NCBI GenBank assembly: GCA_009869945.1
Contig: WIXG01000257.1
Location: 51,415 to 115,414, forward strand
Length of the DNA: 64,000 nt
Reading direction: 5' to 3'
DNA from: Mesaphorura yosii
Taxonomy: Eukaryota; Arthropoda; Collembola; Poduromorpha; Tullbergiidae
Part shown: positions 1-12,948 of the stretch, in pieces
How the letters are laid out: each line of letters begins with the position of its first letter
Numbering within the stretch: position 1 is the stretch's first letter
Translations under genes and position numbers: made by a program
The notes under the pieces: generated by a model
What the model was told of the DNA's origin: nothing
The model's input: the letters and a program-made list of their open reading frames with translations, nothing else
The model's database searches: none

Positions 1-32
1 TGTCCTTCCCATTAGCATCAGCAAACACTTAC

Positions 33-128
33 CGAGAATATAAATAGCACCTACCCAGCCCGCCAGCAAGTAGCAATTTGTGGCGTGTACACCCACAACA
101 ACAACGAAAACACGACGAAGTTTTGGGT
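33..128 (-). CDS. possible exon of a membrane protein gene running off the left edge
   Basis: Read on the minus strand, an acceptor (cttag before 128) and a good donor (gtaagtg after 33) bracket 96 bases that are open in one frame. That frame encodes a hydrophobic run (VFVVVVVGVHATNCYLL, then a Gly/Trp-containing stretch) that could be a membrane helix. No other exon of such a gene is visible to the right. It may be a chance ORF; no family is recognised. Confidence 0.15.
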
Positions 129-3100
129 CTAAGATCAGATAAAAGTTGAGAAAACTTACTTGGAATTAATTTTTCTGCGTTACTGAGAAAAAAGGACGAC
201 AGCATGAAATAGAAAAATCCCTGCCTGCCTGCCCGCTTGCTGAAATGAAATATGTACCTGTTTAGTTTTTCACTGCTCACTACTGCTCACCAAACCTGAA
301 GCAAACTAGCACATAAATCGAACCAAGCAAGTGGGAGTTATTGTATTGCGAATTGAATTGCGTTCCTGTTTGCGAATGTATTGTATAATTTCTTGTACTT
401 TGTACTGCCTGCAACTGCTCAAATGTGCCGCTGTTTCTGATTCCGATTCTATGCCGCCGTGGCGGTGGCGTGGAGCTGAACAACGGAGAATGATGAAGCA
501 TAACATAAATTACAAGTGCCATGATTTATTCTTAATGCGTGTACGGCAACTGGCAACCTTTCTCCTCAGTTAGCCACCGTGTTTTACGCAGCTCGGGTCG
601 GGTTACGCCACGACCACGGCTGCTGAGATGCGAAATTAGAATGAATTGGTTTCATCAACACAACAGAAAACCCATTTGCCAAAATAAATGGCCACATTTC
701 GTTTTGCTGCTGCTGCTGCCTACTTGTCTAAAGTTTCTTTTGCTTCGGCCTTGCTGGCCTTGATCCTTCCTTGTAACGCGTGCGATGCGAGAGTGAGGCT
801 GAAATGAATTGAAATTAATTCTGATCATTTGCTTTTACTTTTGTTTCCGAATCGCCATCGCCTCTCTCGCTTTCTCAGCTAATGTGTTGCTTTGTAATTG
901 AATTACTGGAAATAATACGATAAATATCAATAAAAGATGAAATCCAGTTCATAGCAGAGCTCGAGTGCAGTTTAATTTGTGCATAATTGATTTATACGTT
1001 TTTAAGCCCACTCAGGCCTTGTCTGAGCTAGGATTATGCAACTTGAAACGAAGTTTTCCACTGCCAATGCCACGTGGAAAGCTCCTCAACAGAAAATTTA
1101 ATCCCCATCCAGCATTGTTCTTCATTCCTGCTGCTGCCAGTGAAGTGTTTATCTCTATTGTGATGAATTCAAGTGCCCGAGCACGGGTTTTAATTAAGGC
1201 GTCCTTCCAAAACAGTTTCTGAGTAGAAAACTCAGAAACTTCTGAAATCTTGGACTTCGGACTCGAAACTCGTGACTGGTGAAAGTTATGAAGAAATCCT
1301 GTAAGTTTTCGTCTCCGCCAGCCATTAAGCATGGCGTCGTTCGTTGAGTTGAGGCTTTGCATCATGACAATAGTTCGCAATTCATCTTCGTATGAAGCCA
1401 TTTTCATGCAGATCGTCGCTGCCTGAAGAATTGAAACTCGTGATTGCTCGTGTTCGTAAATTACCTACACCTCGCTCGGATTTGACGTTGAATGCAGGAA
1501 GAATAAGAATAAACAAGTTGTGTGGCTTCTCTGGAAGCAAGCTCGAGTTCGAGTTCAGAAATTAAGTTCAGCTTGTAACCTGGTGAAAGTTGGGAGAGTT
1601 GAGTTCTTGGTTCAATTTTTTTGTTCTCTCGCATTTCTGAGGGTTCATTCTTTTTACGTTTCGAGTCGCAGACAGAGTAATTGCGACATTGTATGCATTT
1701 CCAAGTAAATGAGGCAGAAAATGCGAGAGCGAACCGAAAGCCGGGTCAGGTCGCGGATTAATGGCTACGGGCTGTGACCTTGTCTCGTCCAGTTCCTCGG
1801 ATTTAGGATGCATCGCAATTAAGGAATAAACTCAACGAGCATGGAAAAACGGAAATGAAGGCACAGGCAGCGGTCTAAGACGAAAGCGAAAGCTATCAAC
1901 AGGCACCCCGTTTTCGTCGCGATAGGAAAAGTTTCAAGCTCGTGAATGAAAGCAGTTAAACTACATTGAAGTCGATTCCAGGGACAAAGCAGCACAGCCC
2001 ATTTCAAAGACGTTCAATAGCCGTAATTAGGAATTAAGGCCGTAAGATCTCCGGCCGCTGCTGTGCGACATGAATCGCCGTCGTAGTCGCTGTCTTTTTA
2101 TTCGCCATTAAAATAACATCACATGAATAAAGAGGATTCATTTTAGAGTCTCTCAACTCAACCCGTTCGCGTACGCCCAATTTTATCCACATTACGAAGA
2201 GTCGAATAACGAAGATGTAGCAGGATGTAGTGTGTGATGTGGCGTAGCAGAATATAGGAACATAATGACTTGACATAAGACTTCATTAGCCATTAAGTTT
2301 TGGTCGTGTCTTTCAAAAATGCTCCAAGCGCAAAGCCGGCAAAGCTTTCTCCAAAGTAAAGCGCGCGTTACGCACGGGACAAGCAAAGGAATGGATGGCT
2401 AATAAGTTGGACGACTGTATTTATGAACTGGTTGGAAACAATTTAGGCCTAATACGATAATAACAAGTTGCCCACGACGGGACGGCGGCGTTTCGAGGGA
2501 CATCCGGTCCGGCAACAACGGGACTTGGAGAAAAGGGAAGTAAAAAGCTGCCTTTAGCTGCCAAATCTCGTGATTTTCTTCTTGGTCTTCTTTTTCTCCA
2601 AATTGGAAATTATCAACAAGTAACGTAAACAGTAAAATGTAAACGTAAACCCAAACCGTGACCGACAATTAGCGTCTACTTTACCAAGGATAAATGAAGA
2701 AAGTGTGAACATGCCCATAAATTTGAGTGGACAAGGAAATTGGTTCGGCTCCAGCAGCCATTTCTTGCAGAAGGCGCCTTGCCTTGCCTTCTGCGTCCGT
2801 ACCCATTGTTTTGCAAAATAAACCGGCCATTGTTTTCTGGTATCTGGAAAAGGCTACGCCTTTATCTTAATTGTGGCCAGCGTGTCGTGCAGTGCAATCG
2901 TGAACAAACTTCTGGACAAAAGAAGTCGCAGTCTCAGTCGTGAAATGGAAGCCTGCTCTAATTTATTGGCCGATATTTAAGATTGTGTTAACAAGACCCC
3001 TGCCGTTCTTCGTGCAGTGCATCCAACTCTTAAGAAGAAGTTGACGCAAGACGCAAGATGTTTCATGCTTGGTTCTGCGAGCAATAACCAGGATCAGGGA

Positions 3101-6100
3101 TTAGTTGGTTCCATGTTCATAAGTCGCCATTGCCACGCGGCAGCTTTTGTGAAGTGAGTCGTGAGTCTAAAGTTTTTGTGGTATGGTTTCTCTCGCTTAA
3201 TTTTCGTGTTCTTATTCTTTAAGATAAATAGAACAAGCTGTCCCACGACCGCAGCCGCAGCCTCCTCACCTTTTACTTGCTTTAGGTTTACTTCTTTATT
3301 ATGGAAACAATGTGCAAATACGTACTTTAGTCTTCATCTCACGGACGCAGAATGCAGAAGAACGATAAACCTCAAGTTTAATCCTATTTTATCGGGAGTT
3401 AAGAATCTCGTGTTCATGCGTAATATGTCAGCTCGTTCTTCTAGTTTCTAGATAATACACTCCACTCGCCATGCCACGCCACGGCACTCGTGTATCGGAT
3501 GAGGAAAAGTTTTCGTGTCGTGCTTTCCTTGCCTTCCCATTTTTAAACTTCCGAAAACTCCAAGAAAACTTCCTCGCACTCGGCCCGGCCTGTACGTTCA
3601 AGTTTCTTTGTTACTTGAAGAGATCTGTGTAATTTGAGAGCAGGAGTCAAAAATGCGAGAACGAGCACGGGCGCAGAAAACAAGCAGAAACAAGCAGAGA
3701 AAGGAACAAAGTTCAAAGAGCTGCCTGCTGCCTGCTGCCGGTTTCTTTGAAGATGAAAGAATTACGATTAGAGAGAGAGTTTCTGAATTGAGAATTGAGC
3801 GAGGAGATCGACTCGATTACATTCACATTCGCCGTCTTGCTGCTTGGATTGGCTTCGCCTTCACTGGATTTAACTTCAGTTTGAGTGCACGCTTAATTTG
3901 TTACAATCCTTTCTGCAATTTACCATATTTCTAGGCTCAATAAAGTGATGCAAGATTACGATTACTGGATTAGACTAAATTACTACTGAATTACTGAATT
4001 GTAAGCAGCAGCAGAACTTGACTGGCTTGTCTTTTGATGGACTGGAATTTTGCCACGTGCACCTGAAAAATTCTCTTCTTTCATTCTAAATCTGCGCAGT
4101 TGAATTTCTGAATCTGTAGTCAAGGAGCAGCAGCAAAGCCAGGTATAATAAAAGACATTAAGCACTTAAAGTGGAAATTCAAAAGAATCGAGTACTTGAA
4201 TTTTGAAGCCAAATTCCACGTCCGTCGAGTACTCAAATTTCAAATGACTCAGCTCCGGAAAGTGAAGATTTTTTTTCAAACTCAATTGCTTCGCTTGAGT
4301 AGTGTTTCGAGTATCAATTTCGTGCATGAGAGAAGACGCACGTGTACGAATGTCAAATGCTGCACGAGCCGCTCGGCCATAAGAAAGCCCAACATGAACG
4401 TGCCATTCCAGTTTTTTGTTCTATTACAGCAGCGGTTTTTAATTTTTCAGGCAAAGAACTGACAACAGAAGCCTAAATTCAGGCTTCAGACTCGTCCAGC
4501 TTCAGCGTTAATTTTACCGACATCACAGCCGCTAACAGCAGGAGTCAACGCACGAACGACGGCGCTGCTTCACAAAAGATCGTCCGCACGTCCGAGTGTG
4601 CGATGAAAAACGAAGTGCGCAGAAGGCAACAAAAGTTAAGCCCGCAGTGAAAGGCAGGATTAAATCGGCAAAGTAAAATTAGACGAGAACAACTCTTTTT
4701 GCGTTGAAAAAATCACAAAATCTCGTCCTCCTCCTCGTCGTCGCTGCAAACACAAAGAACAAATAATAAAAGTTGGTGGCTTGGCTTGGCCGCTTGGCTA
4801 ATGGCTCATTCCATTCTACAGCTCTGGGGAATAAAATGCCAGCTCAGTTTGCTTTCACCGCGTACACAATTATTAATTTTTCGCACATAAATGTCATGTT
4901 CACTTCCCCCACTGCGAATTATGGTTGACATTATTATCACGATTAATCCACAAAATATTACTCAAATGCCAAAAACTAAAGGCCTTGCCATTATTGCGAT
5001 GTGGACGTGGAAGTGGAGGAAAAAGACATTTGCAAGTTAAATCCGCCGGATTCTGGGTTTTTGATGAATATTTGAAAAGTTTGCACTCTTTTGTCCACTG
5101 CGCGTACAGGAAGCTTAGGCAACTTAGTCTGAGCGGTCAACAGTAAATAATGAGTCAGTACATCATTATGACACTTGTCCGAGCCCAAATTCGTCCGAGT
5201 TGCTCCTCGCAAGAGTTTGTAGAGGACAATTCCAGGAAGAGGCAGGGAAATTAAAGTTGTTGAAGTGAACAACCCAGATGACATTTGTATTCGAGTGCTC
5301 CAGAAAACTTTCCATTGGAGATCCGGGCCGAGTGCCTTCAAATTCCGTATTCGGCTTGCTGAGCACGAAAAGAATGAATGAATGGTTCAGTGAGTCTAGC
5401 ACGAAGAATTTGCATTTGCATAGCAGCCCGCTAAGCTCCTTCCACAAATAATTGCAATTGCAATGGGTGACAAAATCCAAGACAAATTCGATAATTTATT
5501 GAGTTGTCACCGGTCAAGGCAAGCCAAGGGCAAATGTTAACTATAAAACCATAAAAAGACCGTAGGCGAATAACTTCCTTGAATACAAATGTATAAATGT
5601 GCATGCAAAGTGAGCGAGCATTGAATTGGTTGGTGAAAGCGGAGAAAAAGTGAAAGCAACAATTCAGAGTAGAAAATCCGACTCTCGTGGTAATGGTTAT
5701 TGAATTCTGTGGCAGTGCAGAAATGGCTGGCGTTGGCGTGGCGTGTTTTGCGTGTGAAGCAGCAGCAGGTGGCTCGGCCTCGATTTAAATCTACAGAAGG
5801 CGAAGAAAAGAAAGTTTACAGCAGGCGCAGGCAAGCAAATCGTCAGAAACAAATGGAGCGGTAGCGCCCGCAGTCAGTAAGCACCAAGGAGAAATAAATC
5901 GTTTTTGGACAACCGAAACTCGACCGAATCTGAAACTGAAACGCAGAAGCTTTAAATCTAGGGATAAAACGCACGAAAGCCAAAAAGCTCGTGCTTTTTC
6001 TTGCTCTTCTCTTCTTTCGCTTGTTTCTAAAATTTACTTGTTATTGAAAACGATTTATGCGATGGAGCGCAGCGCTCTGTCTTGTGATCTTCATCGACGT

Positions 6101-8087
6101 TGTGCCGACCTCAATTATGCAAATATGCCCGAATCGAAATTGGTGTGCAACCGACAACCGACAACTTAACCGCTCGACAGACTCAACAGCTTGAAGCAAT
6201 CAAGATCCGAGTTTGAATCTGGGGTTTGGGATTACGACAGATTGATAAATTGGTGCTGACTGCCAGCCTTGGCTGCGCGATGGTAAGAAATCTTCTGTTG
6301 TATATCACCGCAAGGATCTTCAGCTAGGCGGTGGTGGTAGTTGTCATTTGTACTAAAAATCCACGTCTGAAGTGTTTTTTCAATTACGGAAGGCGACAAA
6401 ACTGAAAACACCTGTCTAAGCGGTGACAAATTAAATTTCTTTTGAGCTTTGACTCTTTCTGTTCGAGTTTTTGATTTTTATCACAGATAAAATTAGATGG
6501 CTCATCAATGCGGCGTGAAAGCCGAAGGCGGGAAATAAACAATTTAGAAACAGACCCGCACCGCAAGCATCCGCGTCCACGTCTTTGCTCGTTTATAAAA
6601 AGTGCACTTATTTGTAGCAGCAATTATGATTAAATCTAAGCGTCCACAACTCAGAACTCACGCCAAAGCTGATCCGATACGTGTCGTGAAACGAAACCTA
6701 CTGAAAGCATTTGTAAGTAACTTCTCAGACGTGGAGAGGAAAAGCAAAGCAGTAAATAAATCGTTAAGTGTAAGCAAGTAAAGAAGTTCAGAAGTAAACG
6801 AGACTTGATGAAAAATGAAGAAGCTTATTTCTTGCTTCGGTGGCTCCTCCAGTCGCAACAGCAGCAGCAGCACTTCATTTCATCATTCTCGTATTCTTAT
6901 TCGCAATGTAAGGCACGGGTTCGTATTCGCGATTCGCCACTCGGTCAAATGGATTTTATTGATTTCCAGACCAGAACTGCTTGCTTCACCAACGCAAAGA
7001 AACGAAACGAAAAGCAATAACATCGACATCGACAACCGACAATGGGAATCGGAGAAAAGAAAAGAGAGCCCCTGCACTGAATCAACAATCATTTCTCATT
7101 AAGTGAAAGCAGAAAGCAGGAGGAGGATGGCTGCATGGCAGGCAGGCATAAACCATCAACATCAACAATTTTGTATACTGCGGGCCACGAAGAAATGTGC
7201 TGGAAAATGAGAAAAGGAAGGTTCATTCATACTTTAATGGAGGATCTCTAAATTTTGGGTTAACGAGACGCAGCACGCGGACGCGGGCGGCCTGCACGCC
7301 TGGAATTCGATCAGCCAGCCAGCGTCGTCCGAGCCGGAGCCGCGCCGCAGATCGTAAATGACTTCACTTCCCTCAAATCCAATTTTCTCAACGAGGTTTC
7401 GCCGTACGAACGTGATTTGGGAAAACGACAAGTGCTATGATCCGATAAGGACGGTTGCATGCCGTGTTTCCTGCTGGGTGTCTTGCTCAAGGTCAAATAG
7501 TAACAGTAACTGAGCCATTCCCTATTCAGTGCAATGTGATTCATAATTTCAGGAGGAACACTCACCAAAGTGAAAGTGATTGTGAAAGAAATATGAAACT
7601 GCACAGCGAATAAGGACTCGCGACTCCAGATGCTTTACACAGTCTGCCGAGTCATCATGCCCGTAAATCATGGTATTGAGTTGTCGCCGTCGCCGCCGCT
7701 GTCACAATAAAAAGAGAAAAATGAAGATGTTTGTGGTGATGCTCATTGAAAGGAGTGCTTGGCTTGACTCGGCGGCTTGACTGGAAAGGAAACGAAGCGA
7801 TTAGTATCATGGCGACATTTCTAATATAAGAACAGCCTGAGCGATGATCGTGGTCGTTCGTAATTAATATCTGCGTACAATAACCTTGGAAATAATCCGG
7901 TGACGGCCGTGGTTCCGAATTTCATTGAATTCTGCGCCTGCCCGCGAGTAGAATCTTTTCAAAACGAGTCGTATTTGGATTTGGATGGGTTCAGCAGTTC
8001 AGCTACGGCTGGATTCAAGAACAGAGGCTTGGCTTCAGGCGAAGAATGTTTTGTCTCAACTCGAGTTGATTCAGCAGACAATGGACA
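129..8087. other. long stretch without a recognisable gene
   Basis: About 8 kb of AT-rich sequence with no ORF that looks like protein and no exon pair that joins in phase. The longest ORF (1012-1407, minus, 131 codons) has no domain-like pattern and no splice partner. The stretch could be intergenic or a long intron of a gene extending left. No tRNA, rRNA, transposase or large repeat was seen. Confidence 0.5.
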
Positions 8088-8781
8088 ATGGCAGGCTGGA
8101 GTACAATTGTAAGACTGACTGTGGTCCAACGTCTTTTAAGTCCCAAGTCGATAGTCGCTGGCACGCAATTACTTCCAGTGTTTATTTAGGGCCATGAATT
8201 ACTCGTACTCAGCTACATGTCACTGCTGAACGCGTTGGCGCTGGTATTTCTATCTTTTTTCGACCTCCAACGTCCTGTACCGGTTGCAATCTTACTGCTG
8301 TGTCTCTCCGCTTTCTTGGCCGGCTATATGAATGATGTCCAGTTTGGTTCGATTGCGACGACCCTCGACTACTTGGTAATATAACAGTTCCTCGGCTCAT
8401 TTGAACTTGACATGATTGTGCATTTTGATTGCAGTTTGGCTTGCTGACGAGCCTCTGCTTGTGTGGCGTCCCCGTGCTATGCCCATCACGCTGATGGGCT
8501 CCACGGAAATCGTGTCTGGGTCGAGCGTGCAGTGGTCGTGGACGCTAGTCTCAAATATAGTTACAATTGACATCTGGTTGCTGAAGATCGGCCTGGGGAA
8601 CCGGGGATCCTTGCAGATGTATACGGTGTTGTGCTGCGGGTGCATCTTCCTCCAGTCTATGATTCGGAAAGTTATGAATCTCGTCGTTTGTGTGTATAAA
8701 ATCTTCTCCACTACCATCGACATGATGCTGATGCGGACCACCGCCACTGCCGGCGCAGATCCTAGTAAAAATCCAGATTGA
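8088..8781 (+). pseudogene. small four-helix membrane protein gene, frameshifted in exon 3
   Basis: Exons are 8088-8108 (MAGWSTI), 8190-8375 and 8435-8781. The layout is the same as in the gene at 10794: a 7-codon first exon, then an exon starting (G/A)HEL, then a last exon, with both introns in phase 0. Exon 2 encodes two hydrophobic helices. Exon 3 starts in phase as FGLLTSLCLCGVPVLCP, a helix, but meets a stop a few codons later. The hydrophobic continuation (ITLMGSTEIV... to a TGA at 8779) is in another frame, and exon 3 is 347 bases, one short of a multiple of 3. A one-base loss near 8475-8490 explains this. Family unknown. It is either a young pseudogene or a sequence error. A poly(A) signal-like AATAAA lies near 8805. 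Confidence 0.6.
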
Positions 8782-10793
8782 TGAAGTTCGTCTTTGCAAA
8801 GTATTAATAAACTTGCCCTTTCTTGTCTGATGAGTGATATTGACGGAGAGCCTAAAATAGCGTGCCTCCACTAAAAATACGCCAGATCTGTCGGGCAGGT
8901 TTTCTGTCTTCTGTCTTCAAAGTTTCGTGATGGTTGTTGAATGAATTTCTAAAAATAAGCAATGTAATGCAAATGCTTTTTAGAACGTCGCGCCGCCGTG
9001 AGTTTGAATGAGCTCGAAACTATAAAGAAATATCAAAACAAATTGGATTGCGTTGAGATTTTCATCCGAAATGCAAACAAACACTTCACTTGGCAGTATA
9101 ACGAGTCGATCAGCCCACATTGATCATATTTCAAAAATCCTCTCTTGAATATTCATCTTTGTCCTTTGACCACGCTCAGTTGTTGTGGAGAGTGAAAGAA
9201 CTTGAAACTCCGAACACTGCGGGCGCTGCCGGCTTGTACATTGTAATTGAACTACAGCTTGCAGGGTGAAGGTTAGCCAACCAACTAACGAGAGATTTGG
9301 TGACTGGGGACGTTTCCCAAAAGAATCCCGATTCGGTTTCGTGTCCCGGTTCTCAGTATCCTGCGTCGCGTCGACCCTGAAAGAGAGAAGAGAAGAAAGC
9401 ATAAATAAGAGAAAACAATCTTCGCCTGCCCGCTCGGCTGTCGATTCACTCTTACTTTCATCATCTCTTTTCTATTTACCCACTTTCCTGATGACTATTT
9501 ACACTGCGCTGCGCGAGTTCCATTGTACATGCCAACCACGCAATCAGTTATGTACATAATGTAATATGCCCAGAGTACGCCTCGTTGTCGAAATTATTGC
9601 GTACTAACCACCAAGACACCTAAGACTCTAAGACGCTGAAGGAAGGAGAAACGATAGAAAGAGCGATCTTCATTTTCCATTTGCGAAACGCGAACGCTCA
9701 GCTCATCGAACGAAACAGCCCAGACTTGCATGAATTCATTTCAGGCAATATGAATATTGAACGACGACTGCCTGGAACTGGAAAATCTTGCAGTCAACTT
9801 GTTCCAGCACCACTTAACTTCGGGATACTTTTTGCGTACTTGCAATTTACGAAAAGAAATGAAATGGCTTTGGTTTTTACAGGCGAATTCCAGAATGAAT
9901 GACATTCTAAATTCTGAAAGTTTCAGTTGAGAAATTGAAATGAAATAACTTCCTGGAACTTTAACCGGGTTGATGGTTTATAATAGTGCGAACAAGTCTC
10001 AAAGACATTAATCGTCCATAGTTTTAATGTATTCTAATGGTTTTTCCTACTACCATACCCAATTCTTTAAAAAGGTACGCGTTCGTCTTCAAGCTGTGTC
10101 AAGCGCGTAGCGATCGAGTTGGTTGACTTGCTGGTTAATCATGATTTTGTTTGGCGTGAACTGTGAACTCATCCTTGGATTCATAAGTTTAACTGGAGTA
10201 ATTACTGGAACTTTACTGTGGAATTAATCAAGCTGCTGCTGCCGTTACCTCCCCCTGGAGATTTGACGCATTGGAAACAAATGAAGAGAAATGCAGATGA
10301 CGGATGACGCACGAGTCTTATTCCCTTGCGGGTTGCGATAATTAAGAAAGCAGAAGGCATAGACAGGCTTAAGCAGAAAATGCGATCAATGATGGAAGAG
10401 GACACCTGCTGATCCTGCCGGATCATGGTGAGATATTTCTCTACAGCAGCATAGCAAAGCCAATAAAGTAATTGCAATAATGTCATATATGCTGGTTCAA
10501 TTATTGTTTAATCGCACAGAATTCGCGCACCGACATCGGACTGGCGCCAACTGGAACTAGGACGTTGCTACAGAATTGAGCCAACCGATGGGAGCGCTAG
10601 TAAAATAATAAACATCGCAGCAGCTCGGCCGACCGACCCATAGTAATTATAACTACTACTGCTACTTAGTAAGATAGTTCTACTTCTATTGACTGACCTG
10701 TGGAATTGCCAAACTGTCAGATGCCATTTCACCAAAAAATTAGCAACGGCAGTGGCACAGGAGACGACCTCATCCATCTTGCAGAAGTCCATC
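8782..10793. other. intergenic stretch, nothing recognised
   Basis: Two kilobases between the two small four-helix genes. ORFs here are short, lack splice partners and show no protein-like pattern. No RNA gene or repeat was recognised. Confidence 0.5.
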
Positions 10794-11456
10794 ATGACTT
10801 GGAATGAAACAATCGTAAGTTTTGCATATTTTCAGTTTTGACTCTGGCTGGTTAGCAAGGCTGGTCTTGTTCAGTTAATTGCTGATGAAACGAATGCAGT
10901 AATGCGGTTTGGTTGTAGGCGCATGAGTTGTTCACGCTATTGTGGCTTACGCCCGTCTTCTTCTTCCTCCTCTCAGTTCTGGAGTCGCTGAACCTCTCCG
11001 ATACAATCCTCTGGCCCGTGCTCCTCCTCTCGACTCTGGTAACCATTGTTGGAGATGATGACAATTACGAAGAGACGCCCTCAATCTACATGCAACTCGT
11101 AAGAATTTTACTGCGATTTCGATCTCCTAACATTCATTTCATTCGAACTCGAAACTTGAAACAATGGACATCCTTTGCAGATTCGCTTCACGACCAACGC
11201 GGTCTGTGCAGTCCTTGCGTTATTAATCCCGGTCTTCGTCTGCGTCGTCGATGACAGCACGATCAGCCTGTTTGGACTCGCGAATGCAGAGCAGATTCGT
11301 CTGGTTTGCTACTACGGATGGATTGGACAGAAGATTATCAGTTTCGCCGGGTCTCTGTTCACTGCCAGCATTCTCCGATCTTCTGTCACGGGCCTGCACT
11401 TGATTGGAAAGCTTTGTCATTCAATTTGGCTACATTACAACGACGATCTTGAATAG
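10794..11456 (+). CDS. small four-helix membrane protein of unknown family
   Basis: Three exons join in phase 0: 10794-10814, 10919-11098 and 11181-11456, giving 158 residues. The ATG at 10794 is chosen because its 7 codons (MTWNETI) end at a clean donor, exactly as in the related gene at 8088. Hydrophobic segments lie at about residues 11-30 and 36-55 (exon 2) and about 70-90 and 108-130 (exon 3). An acidic loop (DDDNYEE) sits between helices 2 and 3. There is no long soluble domain and no motif I can name. The size and four-helix plan recall tetraspan proteins in general, but the Cys pattern of tetraspanins is absent. It is the intact member of the pair. Confidence 0.65.
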
Positions 11457-12948
11457 ACCCGCACAAATTATTGGACGTCAATACCATCCTCTGACACTCT
11501 GACATTTTATTACGTATTCAGTTTTCCTCCGACACGACACAGCAACGATAAAATTAATCGAATTTCAGGTTCTGAGTAATTTCCTGCCTCCTTCCATTCC
11601 ACGGCCACGGTGACTTCAGCGTGGAGCAAATTGTCATTTTTCATTTTCATCAGCTGAGAACGTGCTCTCTGGCTTTCTGCGTACACGGGACAGATGAAAT
11701 TGATATCTTCACTCAACACCAACACGAGACAAGTCATACCAGCATCGAGCATGGCGCGGCACTGGCAGGAACGAGGTGATGTTTGGATAGAAACAAATTG
11801 CCTCGAAAGTTGTATTCCCCAGCCACAGCCACAGCCAGCCAGCATGATATTGAAAATACATCTTGGCCTGGCTACCACTTTCCACTTTCCTTCAAAGTTT
11901 CAATTTCCATTTAATTGAAAATTGAAATATAACCAGAGCACAAAGGAAGAGCGACGAAGGTGAGGTGACAGCTCAGCCCACACGACCATCGACCATCACA
12001 TCACCATCGCACGACTCGACGCGCACCTGCCGCCTGCCACTTTCGCTTTCGTGGCCCAGAATTCTTTCTCCTACGAATGGAAACTCTCCCGAGAAGATTG
12101 AAGGGAAGTTTTCCCAACTTTATTAAATTGCAATAATTTCAATTACAAATTCAGAGTTCAGGTGAGCCCGTGAATCAGGCGATGGAAAGTCCTTTTGGAA
12201 CGGGTTGCTTTTTCTGTTGACGCTACCCATGAATTCAATGGGGTTTTTTGATAGTCAAAGATCATGGACTGTCTTATTACAAGAAAAGTGCGGAAAACCG
12301 ATTTCCAGCCGTAGATCGTAGCCGATTTTCAAGTTTGTTCCATTTTGCTTTGCAAGTTTTATCGCACAACTTGTTTCATTGCCATTTGTTCATATCATTG
12401 AACTCAGGAGTTTGGAACCTTGAGAAACTTGAGTGATATTTATATTTTGTATTTTGTATGGTCGAGTCGAGTCTATAGTCTAGTAGACTTGAGTCGAAGA
12501 AATTTGTACAATGCAATGTATATATTTATTTGCTACTATTGATACTCATCTCATTCTGCTATTGCAAACACAAAGTTTACAAATTACAAAATATGTGCGT
12601 TGTTTTTATTGCAAACTCGGCTTCTCGGCGGTCGTCGTCTTTTCGTAGCACAATTTCTTGGAAATCATGTATTGTTATTGTTTTATTGCTCTTTGCGTTC
12701 TAAATTCTAGTGAATAGCACAGCGCCAGCTTACAAATGACCGCAATAAATGCAATGGTGGTGTTGTGTTGTTCGCCGCGTGGCCGATGATTCTACATTGC
12801 ACGCGACCCCAGTTCAGTTGAAACAATAAAATGTGAATATTTTTCAATCCAGTATTGAAGTAAAGCATACGCTGGCATCAAATTCTCGTCTCGTGTCACA
12901 ATCTTAGCGCAATTTATTGAGAAAGTCGTCCACGTCCGCGTTTCAATT
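11457..12948. other. intergenic stretch, nothing recognised
   Basis: About 1.5 kb of AT-rich sequence. A minus-strand ORF of 122 codons (11510-11878) has no recognisable domain and no splice partner and is not taken as a gene. Confidence 0.5.

Noticed and set aside
1012-1407. Minus-strand ORF of 131 codons
   Set aside because: No domain-like pattern, no neighbouring exon in phase and AT-rich surroundings; most likely chance.
11510-11878. Minus-strand ORF of 122 codons
   Set aside because: No recognisable segment and no splice partner; overlaps a plus-strand ORF of equally poor quality.
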